From Clostridia bacterium (GTDB lineage Bacteria > Bacillota > Clostridia > Oscillospirales > CAG-272), in assembly GCA_900768535.1 (NCBI GenBank), contig CAAGDE010000022.1, forward strand, positions 1 through 5,186: 5,186 nt of DNA. Reading direction: 5' to 3'. Below, piece after piece: positions 1 through 5,109 of the stretch (positions are counted from its first letter, which is position 1; every line of letters starts with the position of its first letter). The translations under genes were made by a program, and so were the position numbers. Under the pieces are notes generated by a model, which was given only the letters and a program-made list of their open reading frames with translations, ran no database searches and was not told the DNA's origin.

Positions 1-53
1 AGGGGAGGAACCCCCTCCGAAAGGGGGTTCCTCCCCTCTCCAAGGTCTTTCCC
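1..53 (-). repeat. GC-rich hairpin repeat behind the amidase gene (copy 1, cut by window edge)
   Basis: A perfect 16-bp stem is formed by 1-16 and 22-37; on the minus strand its loop reads TTCGG. On that strand it follows the amidase stop codon at once. The first part of the element, GGGAAAGACCTTGGAGAGGG on the minus strand (34-53), is identical to 5114-5133 behind valS, so this is one copy of a dispersed family. Its far end lies outside the window. The position at a gene's 3' end suggests a role in ending transcription or protecting the mRNA 3' end, but no T-run is visible, so I do not call it a standard intrinsic terminator. Its first base overlaps the G of the TAG stop codon. Confidence 0.8.
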
Positions 54-616
54 TACACCCCCGTATATTCCAGAACCCCGGCGTAGATGCCGTCGGCGAA
101 GAGGTTGGGCTGGGTGTTCATGAGGGCGGCGTCGGAGGGATTGGTGATGAAGCCGAGCTCCACCAGCACAGCCGGCATTGCCGTGCGGCGGAGGACGTAC
201 AGTCCGGGGCGAACCTTCATGCCGCGGTTGCGCAGTCCCGTCAGACGGGTCAGCCCGGCAAGAATGTCCTCGCCCAGGCGGAAGGCGGCGGAGGGCTGCT
301 GGTAGGCGAACGCCTCGCTGCCGGTTGCGGCGGGGTTGGAGGACGCGTTGGTGTGCAGACTGATGAAGTAGTCGGCGCCCCACTCGTTGGCATCGCGCAC
401 GCGCACCTGCAGGCTGGTCGAGTTGCTGGAGCCCAGCGAGACGGTCGGCGTCGGGCGGGACTCGCGCACATCAAAATTCCCGTTCGCGCGCAGACGCTCC
501 GCCAAAGCCTTGCCCACGCGGTAGGTGATGTCCTGCTCGCGGAGCCCGTTGCCCTCGGCGCCGGCGTTGGGATTTTCCGGGTTGTGACCCTGATCGATGT
601 AAATTTTAATCGCCAT
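53..616 (-). CDS. N-acetylmuramoyl-L-alanine amidase, Amidase_3 family, without signal peptide
   Basis: The product (187 aa) should be a zinc enzyme that cuts the amide bond between N-acetylmuramic acid and L-alanine in peptidoglycan. The whole protein is one Amidase_3 domain. Visible landmarks are DQGHNP (zinc ligand H11), the Glu in LREQD (E27), the His in SLHTNA (H88) and the catalytic Glu in LVELGF (E153), all in the usual order and spacing. There is no signal peptide, membrane segment, SH3 or SPOR/cell-wall-binding repeat. This resembles the mother-cell lysis amidases of sporulation (CwlC type) or phage endolysins rather than exported autolysins. ATG at 616 is chosen because CCTCC at 624-628 (GGAGG on this strand) lies 7 nt upstream and the family's beta-strand starts at once (MAIKIYIDQGHN). 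It is divergent from rsmI, and a sporulation-type promoter candidate lies at 647-674. The stop codon runs into a hairpin repeat. The family call is firm; a sporulation role is inferred. Confidence 0.93.
   Translation of the reverse strand: MAIKIYIDQGHNPENPNAGAEGNGLREQDITYRVGKALAERLRANGNFDVRESRPTPTVSLGSSNSTSLQVRVRDANEWGADYFISLHTNASSNPAATGSEAFAYQQPSAAFRLGEDILAGLTRLTGLRNRGMKVRPGLYVLRRTAMPAVLVELGFITNPSDAALMNTQPNLFADGIYAGVLEYTGV
582..610 (+). promoter_or_regulatory. Possible sigma-A promoter for rsmI
   Basis: TTGTGA (582-587) and TTTAAT (605-610) are spaced by 17 bp and point to rsmI, with a start expected near 617. The -35 box matches consensus at 4 of 6 bases and the -10 box at 5 of 6. It lies inside the 5' end of the divergent amidase gene. 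It is the best sigma-A-like pair I found upstream of rsmI, but the match is only moderate. Confidence 0.35.
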
Positions 617-639
617 AGAAAAACCTCCGGTGTGTTACT

Positions 640-674
640 TGATGACAGTGTATGCGCCGCGGCACGAAATGTGA
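640..674 (-). promoter_or_regulatory. Candidate sporulation (sigma-E/sigma-K type) promoter for the amidase gene
   Basis: On the minus strand, TCACATT (668-674) is followed after 13 bp by GCATACACT (647-655). The -10 part matches the sigma-E form CATACAnT at every defined base, and the -35 part matches the TmATATT form at all but one. An AC 16 bp before CATA also suits sigma-K, although the last base of CATAnnnTA does not match. Transcription would start near 640, leaving a short leader that carries the GGAGG site. No good TTGACA/TATAAT pair was seen for this gene. The candidate -35 overlaps the rsmI ribosome-binding site by one base. Confidence 0.45.
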
Positions 675-688
675 AAGGAGCAGAGCAG

Positions 689-1570
689 ATGACCCCCGAA
701 CGGATGACAGGAGCGGACGAAACGAAAAACAGAGTGGAGGGCGGGACGCTGTACCTGGTCGCAACCCCCATCGGGAACCTTGCCGACCTCTCGGCGCGCG
801 CCAGGAAGGTGCTGGCGGAGGTCGATTTTGTCGCCGCCGAGGATACCAGGAACACCGCAAAGCTGCTTGCCGCCTTCGATATCCGGAAGCCGATGATCTC
901 CTATTTTGAGCATAACAAGCGCGAGCGGGGAGAGATCATTGCCGGGCGACTGGCGGAAGGGGAGTCCTGCGCGCTGGTCACGGACGCGGGAACGCCGGCA
1001 ATCAGCGATCCGGGGGAGGATCTGGTGGCGCTCTGCGCGGAGCGGGGCATCCCCGTGACGGCGGTACCCGGTCCGGTTGCGTCCGTCACCGCGCTGACGC
1101 TGTCGGGACTGCCCACGGGGCGCTTCACCTTTGAGGGGTTCCTCTCGGTGAACAAAGCGGAGCGCCGGGCGCGCCTGGAGGAGCTGGGACGGGAGAGACG
1201 GACCATGCTTTTCCACGAGGCGCCGCATAAACTGCGGGGCACGCTGGCGGATTTTGCGGACACATTCGGCGCGGACCGGCGGATTGCGCTCTGCCGGGAG
1301 CTGACCAAGCGGAACGAGGAGATTCTGCGCATGACGGTCGGCGAGGCGGTTGCGTACTACCGGGAGACCGAGCCGCGCGGCGAGTACGTCCTGGTTGTGG
1401 AGGGCGCGGCGGAGACGGAGCAGCCCGGCGCGGCATTTTGGGCAGACTGGGATATTCCGACACACGTGGATTTTTATCTGAAGCAGGGACACAGCAAAAT
1501 GGACGCCATCAAGCAAACCGCCAAGGATCGCGGCGTCGCAAAGAATGTCGTCTATCAGGCAATGCTGTAA
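689..1570 (+). CDS. rsmI: 16S rRNA (cytidine(1402)-2'-O)-methyltransferase RsmI
   Basis: RsmI methylates the 2'-hydroxyl of C1402 in the decoding centre of 16S rRNA using S-adenosylmethionine, which tunes initiation and decoding fidelity. The protein (293 aa, normal for the family) shows the tetrapyrrole-methylase-like fold signatures in order: LYLVATPIGNLADLS (21-35), AAEDTRNTAKLL (49-60), LVTDAGTPAISDPG (96-109), VPGPVASVTALTLSGLPT (126-143) and FEGFL (148-152). HEAPHKL (176-182) and the RELTKRNEE segment (203-211) are also typical. A C-terminal helical part (about 258-293, with GHSKMDAIKQTAKDRGVAKNVVYQ) matches the small RsmI C-terminal domain. ATG at 689 is chosen because AAAGGAG (674-680) lies 8 nt upstream; the reading frame is open further upstream, but that part is antisense to the amidase and shows no family similarity. 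ATG at 704 is a weaker alternative. No clear intrinsic terminator follows; 1571-1659 holds nothing I recognise. Confidence 0.95.
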   Translation: MTPERMTGADETKNRVEGGTLYLVATPIGNLADLSARARKVLAEVDFVAAEDTRNTAKLLAAFDIRKPMISYFEHNKRERGEIIAGRLAEGESCALVTDAGTPAISDPGEDLVALCAERGIPVTAVPGPVASVTALTLSGLPTGRFTFEGFLSVNKAERRARLEELGRERRTMLFHEAPHKLRGTLADFADTFGADRRIALCRELTKRNEEILRMTVGEAVAYYRETEPRGEYVLVVEGAAETEQPGAAFWADWDIPTHVDFYLKQGHSKMDAIKQTAKDRGVAKNVVYQAML

Positions 1571-1659
1571 GAACCGCCACGCGGCAGAAGCAGCAACCGT
1601 CATTCGACAAAGGCGTGAAGCTGACCGGTTTCCCTTTTGAAAAAAATTCCGCAAACCTG

Positions 1660-1688
1660 TTGACAACGGGGCGAAAATGTGGTATACT
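1660..1688 (+). promoter_or_regulatory. Sigma-A promoter of the valS T-box transcript
   Basis: A perfect -35 box TTGACA (1660-1665) and a -10 box TATACT (1683-1688, 5 of 6) are spaced by exactly 17 bp. TGG directly before the -10 box is a TGn extended -10 element. Transcription should start near 1695-1697, immediately upstream of the T-box stem I. This is a strong promoter, as fits a gene controlled mainly by premature termination. Confidence 0.9.
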
Positions 1689-1892
1689 GATTCCGTAAAC
1701 GCAGTGACAGAGAAGAGTACAACGGTACGGTTCGCGCAGAGAGTGGGCGGTTGGTGCAAGTCCCACGGAGCCGCCGGTGGAAGTCACTCTCAGCGGTGCG
1801 GGGGAAGCGGTTTTTTCCGTGCGTAGTCCGCAACGGTGCCGCCGTTATCGGCAAGAGGGTATGCGCGCAGGGGATGCTCATGCGTGCGTAAA

Positions 1893-1924
1893 ATCAGGTG
1901 GTACCGCGTGCTCCACGTCCTGAT
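1893..1924 (+). promoter_or_regulatory. T-box antiterminator
   Basis: The conserved T-box AAATCAGGTGGTACCGCG lies at 1891-1908. AUCAGG (1893-1898) pairs with CCUGAU (1919-1924), and GCGUG (1906-1910) pairs with CACGU (1914-1918, with a terminal G-U). Between them is the standard 7-nt bulge UGGUACC (1899-1905). UGGU in the bulge can pair with the 3' ACCA end of an uncharged tRNA, which fits tRNA-Val with discriminator base A. The fold shares 1910-1924 with the terminator, so only one of the two can form. Confidence 0.92.
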
Positions 1925-1947
1925 GGACGGGGGCTTTTTGTTTTTTT
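1910..1947 (+). terminator. Intrinsic terminator of the T-box leader
   Basis: GCUCC (1910-1914) pairs with GGGGC (1930-1934), and GUCC (1917-1920) pairs with GGAC (1925-1928), around the loop UGAU. A run of T broken by one G follows (1935-1947). When tRNA-Val is charged this hairpin should stop transcription before valS. It competes directly with the antiterminator. Confidence 0.9.
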
Positions 1948-1984
1948 GGCGGGGATGGGGTTGTATAGCGGGGTGCGTTGGGGG

Positions 1985-2110
1985 GTGCCTCTCAGCAACG
2001 GAGATCCCGCCTGCTGGCGCCCCGTCTGGGGGACGGGGTTCGCTGTGCGGCGTTGTTTGGTTGTCGCGCTCGCCCTTAAACCCGGTGTGCCGCTTCGCTC
2101 AGGATGACAC
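1985..2110 (+). repeat. Dispersed-type intergenic repeat, arm A of an inverted pair
   Basis: This stretch matches the reverse complement of 2217-2343 in four ordered identical blocks: 2000-2024 (25 nt), 2034-2051 (18 nt), 2057-2067 (11 nt) and 2087-2110 (24 nt), with diverged sequence between them. Inside, CCCCGTC (2020-2026) and GACGGGG (2032-2038) form a hairpin, and CGCC-TGCT-GGCG forms a smaller one. It ends with CGCTTCGCTCAGGATGACA. No coding potential is apparent. Confidence 0.85.
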
Positions 2111-2216
2111 GGTAGGGCGCCGGGTGGTGGGACAAAAAACAAAATGCCGTATCAAATAGTTTCACTGTACTATATTTCATGCCAAACAAACTACGCACCA
2201 CGCCCCTGTCCCCCAC

Positions 2217-2343
2217 GTGTCATCCTGAGCGAAGCGGCACCACCGACCAAAAATCTCGTGCGACAACCAAGCATTGCCGCACAGCGAACCCCGCCCCAAG
2301 CGGGGCGCCAGCAGGCGGGATCTCCATTGCCCCGAGGCGTCAC
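2217..2343 (-). repeat. Dispersed-type intergenic repeat, arm B of the inverted pair
   Basis: Read on the minus strand this is the second copy of the element at 1985-2110. Identical blocks are 2217-2240, 2260-2270, 2276-2293 and 2301-2325. The internal hairpin is kept in altered form, CCCCGC/GCGGGG, although its sequence differs from arm A. The two arms are separated by 106 bases. They could be two insertions of the same element in opposite directions, or the long terminal inverted repeats of one small non-autonomous element of about 360 bp. I see no transposase and no clear target-site duplication. Confidence 0.85.
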
Positions 2344-2356
2344 ATAAAGCATCGCA

Positions 2357-2408
2357 CCGCCCCAATCATCCGCCCCAATCATCCGCCCCAATCATCCGCC
2401 CCAATCAC
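2357..2408 (+). repeat. Four tandem copies of a 13-bp C-rich unit
   Basis: The unit CCGCCCCAATCAT is repeated at 2357-2369, 2370-2382, 2383-2395 and 2396-2408; the first three are identical and the last ends in C instead of T. The run ends 27 bases before the valS ribosome-binding site and would be in the valS leader mRNA. It is very rich in C and poor in G, so that stretch of RNA should be mostly unpaired. Such perfect short tandem repeats can change copy number by replication slippage. Confidence 0.95.
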
Positions 2409-2435
2409 TTCATCAATAATTCAGATCACAGGATC

Positions 2436-2440
2436 GGAGG
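2436..2440 (+). promoter_or_regulatory. Ribosome-binding site of valS
   Basis: GGAGG lies 5 nt before ATG at 2446. It decides the start: the frame is open back to an ATG at 2179, but the 89 extra codons would be read from repeat sequence and have no ribosome-binding site. Confidence 0.9.
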
Positions 2441-2445
2441 ACAAT

Positions 2446-5109
2446 ATGGATCAGCAGAAGGAATTGCCGAAGACGTATCAACCGGCAGAATTTGAGGATC
2501 GCATCTATCAGAACTGGTGCGAGAAGGGTTATTTCACGCCCGATGTGACCAATCAGGCGGAGCATTTTTCGGTGGTCATTCCGCCGCCGAACGTCACGGG
2601 ACAGCTCCACATGGGACACGCGCTGGACGAAACCCTGCAGGATATCCTCGTCCGCTACAAACGGATGCAGGGCTACAACACGCTCTGGGTTCCCGGCACC
2701 GACCACGCCGGCATTGCCACGCAGATTAAGGTCGAGGAGCGGCTGCGCGTGGAGGAGGGTCTGACCCGCTATGACCTGGGGCGCGAGAAGTTTTTGGAGC
2801 GCGTGTGGCAGTGGAAGGACAAGTATGAGGCGCGCATCACCGGTCAGCTGAAAAAGCTGGGCGCGTCCTGCGACTGGTCCCGACAGCGCTTTACCTTTGA
2901 CGAGGGCTGTTCGAAAGCCGTGCGCGAGGTGTTCGTCCGGCTCTACGAAAAGGGGCTGATCTACCGCGGAAACCGCATCATCAACTGGTGCCCGCACTGC
3001 ATCACGGCGCTCTCGGACGCGGAGGTCGAGTACTCCGAACAGCAGGGCAGCTTCTGGCATATCCGCTACCCCATCAAGGGCGAGGACGGGCAGTATGTCG
3101 AGGTGGCAACCACGCGTCCGGAGACCATGTTCGGCGACACGGCGGTGGCGGTCAACCCGAATGACGAAAAGACAAAGCATCTGATCGGCAAGACGCTGAT
3201 TCTGCCGCTGGTGGGACGCGAAATTCCGGTCATTGCCGATGAATATGTCGAAATCGGCTTCGGTACCGGCTGCGTGAAGATCACCCCGGCGCATGACCCG
3301 AACGATTTTCTGGTGGGTCAGCGGCACAAGCTGCCGATCATCAAGGTGTTCAACGATGACGCCACCGTCAACTCCTACGGCGGCAAGTACGCGGGGATGG
3401 ATCGCTACGAGGCGCGCAAGGCGTTGGTCGCCGATCTGGAAGCGCACGGCTACCTGGTGCGTGTGGAGCCGCACGCGCACAACGTGGGCACCTGCTACCG
3501 CTGTCACACAACGGTGGAGCCGATCACCTCCGACCAGTGGTTCGTCAAAATGGCACCCCTGGCAAAGCCGGCGCTGGAGGTCGTGAAGGACGGGCGGGTG
3601 AAGTTCGCCCCGGAGCGCTTCTCCAAAATTTATATCAACTGGATGGAAAACGTCCACGACTGGTGCATCTCCCGCCAGCTTTGGTGGGGGCACCGCATTC
3701 CGGCGTTCTACTGCCGCGACTGCGGGGAGATGACCGTCTCCCGCGAGGACGTGACCGTCTGCCCCAAGTGCGGCAGTCACCGTGTCGAGCAGGACAGCGA
3801 CGTGCTGGATACGTGGTTTTCCTCGGCGCTCTGGCCCTTCTCCACGCTGGGCTGGCCAGAGAAGACCGCCGAGCTGGCGAAATACTATCCCACCAGCGTC
3901 CTGGTCACGGGCTATGACATCATCTTCTTCTGGGTGGCGCGGATGATCTTCTCCGGGCTGGAGCAGATGGGCGATGTCCCGTTCCGCACGGTCTTCATCC
4001 ACGGGCTGGTGCGGGATGCACAGGGGCGGAAGATGTCCAAATCGCTTGGCAACGGCATCGACCCCCTGGAGGTCATCGACCGCTACGGCGCGGACGCGCT
4101 CCGGTTTGCGCTCTCCACCGGCAACTCGCCCGGAAACGATATGCGCTTCTCCGAGGAGAAGATGGAGGCGGCGCGGAACTTTGCAAACAAGCTGTGGAAC
4201 GCCGCCCGCTTTGTGCGGATGAATCTGACCGTTGACAGCTGTGCCCTGCCGGATGCCGCCGAGCTTGCGCCGGAGGACAAGTGGATTCTGACCGAGTACA
4301 ACAGGACGGTCACCACGGTGGTTGACGCGCTGGATCACTTTGAGGTTGGCGTGGCGCTTTCCGCCGTTTACGATTTCGTGTGGGACATCTTCTGCGACTG
4401 GTACATTGAGCTGACCAAGAGCCGTCTTGCCGAAAAGGACACGTCCGGCAACCGGGTGGCGCAGAACGTGCTGTGCTGTGTGCTGACGGGCATTCTCAAG
4501 CTGCTCCATCCGTTCATGCCCTTCATTACGGAGGAGATTTACCAGGCACTGCCGCACAGCGCCGGCGCGCCGGAGAGCATTGTCATCGCGGAATTCCCGA
4601 AGCCGGATGCGGCGCTGGACTTCCCGGCGGAGTCGCTGTCGCTCTCGCGCGTGATCGGGGTCATCAAGGCAATCCGCCTGCGCCGCAACGAGATGAACAT
4701 TGCGCCCTCGCGCCGTGCGAAGATCTATCTTGCAACCAGGTATGCCGATTCGTTCGGGCCCGCCACGCACCCGTTCTTCGTGCGGCTTGCATCGGCTTCC
4801 TCTGTGGAGGTTGCCGAGTCCTTCCCGGCGGATGCGGTGAGCGCCGACAACGCGGTGCAGATCGTCACCGAGTCGGCTGTGGTCTATCTGCCGCTCTCCG
4901 AGCTGATCGACCTCGAAAAGGAGAAGGCGCGCCTGGAGGCGGAACGCGCCAAAATGGAATCCGAAATCCACCGCACCGAGCAAAAACTCGCCAACGCGTC
5001 CTTCGTTGCCAAAGCCCCCCCCGCCGTCGTCGATGCCGAGCGCACCAAGCTCGCCGCCTACCGCGAGAAGCTGGACGGGGTGCTGACAGCTTTAGGGAAG
5101 CTTCGGTAA
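2446..5109 (+). CDS. valS: Valyl-tRNA synthetase (class I, ValRS)
   Basis: ValRS attaches valine to tRNA-Val in the cytoplasm and hydrolyses wrongly formed Thr-tRNA-Val. The protein is 887 aa, normal for bacterial ValRS. The catalytic Rossmann domain carries PPPNVTGQLHMGHAL with the HIGH motif HMGH (55-58) and GRKMSKSLGN with KMSKS (529-533). The inserted CP1 editing domain (about 190-350) shows ATTRPETMFGDTAVAVNP (from 221) and GTGCVKITPAHDPND (273-287). Cysteine pairs C182/C185 and C350/C353, and the four-cysteine knuckle C423/C426/C439/C442, look able to bind zinc. WFSSALWPFSTLGW and GYDIIFFWVARM are typical ValRS segments. The helical anticodon-binding domain lies near 610-780 (WILTEYNRTV from 613). 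From about 820 a charged heptad-like stretch (LIDLEKEKARLEAERAKMESEI) forms the C-terminal coiled coil that contacts tRNA. Expression should be controlled by the tRNA-Val T-box leader at 1695-1947. All key motifs are intact. No folC or other gene follows within the window. Confidence 0.98.
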   Translation: MDQQKELPKTYQPAEFEDRIYQNWCEKGYFTPDVTNQAEHFSVVIPPPNVTGQLHMGHALDETLQDILVRYKRMQGYNTLWVPGTDHAGIATQIKVEERLRVEEGLTRYDLGREKFLERVWQWKDKYEARITGQLKKLGASCDWSRQRFTFDEGCSKAVREVFVRLYEKGLIYRGNRIINWCPHCITALSDAEVEYSEQQGSFWHIRYPIKGEDGQYVEVATTRPETMFGDTAVAVNPNDEKTKHLIGKTLILPLVGREIPVIADEYVEIGFGTGCVKITPAHDPNDFLVGQRHKLPIIKVFNDDATVNSYGGKYAGMDRYEARKALVADLEAHGYLVRVEPHAHNVGTCYRCHTTVEPITSDQWFVKMAPLAKPALEVVKDGRVKFAPERFSKIYINWMENVHDWCISRQLWWGHRIPAFYCRDCGEMTVSREDVTVCPKCGSHRVEQDSDVLDTWFSSALWPFSTLGWPEKTAELAKYYPTSVLVTGYDIIFFWVARMIFSGLEQMGDVPFRTVFIHGLVRDAQGRKMSKSLGNGIDPLEVIDRYGADALRFALSTGNSPGNDMRFSEEKMEAARNFANKLWNAARFVRMNLTVDSCALPDAAELAPEDKWILTEYNRTVTTVVDALDHFEVGVALSAVYDFVWDIFCDWYIELTKSRLAEKDTSGNRVAQNVLCCVLTGILKLLHPFMPFITEEIYQALPHSAGAPESIVIAEFPKPDAALDFPAESLSLSRVIGVIKAIRLRRNEMNIAPSRRAKIYLATRYADSFGPATHPFFVRLASASSVEVAESFPADAVSADNAVQIVTESAVVYLPLSELIDLEKEKARLEAERAKMESEIHRTEQKLANASFVAKAPPAVVDAERTKLAAYREKLDGVLTALGKLR

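Larger units (their letters stand above)
1695..1947 (+). promoter_or_regulatory. T-box leader, tRNA-Val responsive (GUC specifier)
   Basis: This leader RNA measures tRNA-Val charging and controls read-through into valS. Stem I can be followed: basal pairing CGCA (1700-1703) with UGCG (1797-1800); S-turn AGUA (1716-1719) facing GAA (1780-1782); specifier codon GUC (1783-1785), followed by the usual A; helices 1723-1726/1773-1776 and 1729-1733/1768-1772; AG-rich bulge near 1738-1742; apical helix GUGGG/CCCAC (1743-1747/1762-1766) with GGUGCAAG in its loop. A stem II (1807-1810/1828-1831) and a pseudoknot-like block follow: AACGG (1832-1836) with CCGUU (1842-1846), and UGCCG (1837-1841) with CGGCA (1849-1853), which includes CCGUUAUC. 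Stem III is 1861-1869/1881-1889. The antiterminator and terminator follow. GUC codes for valine, in agreement with valS downstream. All pairings were made by eye. Confidence 0.95.
1948..2445 (+). other. Long gene-free region between T-box terminator and valS
   Basis: About 500 bases lie between the leader terminator and the valS start, far more than the distance usual for T-box genes. I see no gene here: the open frames are made of repeat sequence, differ in every frame and lack good ribosome-binding sites. The region holds two inverted repeats (listed separately), an A+T-richer middle part (about 2130-2190) and a 13-bp tandem repeat. No convincing second promoter was found. If transcription starts only at the T-box promoter, all of this is 5' untranslated mRNA of valS. 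Confidence 0.8.

Noticed and set aside
353..688. Upstream extension of the rsmI frame
   Set aside because: These 112 codons are mostly antisense to the amidase gene, and the RsmI family signature begins just after ATG at 689, which has a good ribosome-binding site.
1571..1659. Intrinsic terminator for rsmI
   Set aside because: Only a 4-bp CCGC/GCGG hairpin without a T-run is present; the A-rich and T-rich bits near 1632-1648 do not form a proper stem and tail.
635..1759. 374-codon open frame on the minus strand opposite rsmI and the T-box promoter
   Set aside because: It runs antisense to a clear RsmI, crosses the T-box promoter and early leader, and shows no family similarity or ribosome-binding site.
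1836..2159. 107-codon open frame across the T-box 3' half and repeat arm A
   Set aside because: It covers the T-box, terminator and repeat; the translation is dominated by G, W and R and has no ribosome-binding site.
2171..2176. TATATT as a -10 box for a second valS promoter
   Set aside because: No TTGACA-like box lies 16-18 bp upstream (CGTATC at that place) and there is no TGn extension.
2357..2408. CRISPR-like array
   Set aside because: The 13-bp units are directly adjacent without spacers, so this is a simple tandem repeat.
2179..2445. Upstream extension of the valS frame
   Set aside because: The 89 extra codons translate repeat arm B and the 13-bp tandem repeat. ATG at 2446 has GGAGG at ideal distance and gives the normal ValRS N-terminus.
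2413..4983. Very long open frame of 856 codons on the minus strand opposite valS
   Set aside because: It is the antisense shadow of a GC-rich gene. The translation is rich in R, H, V and L with no domain I recognise, while the plus strand encodes an intact ValRS with all motifs.
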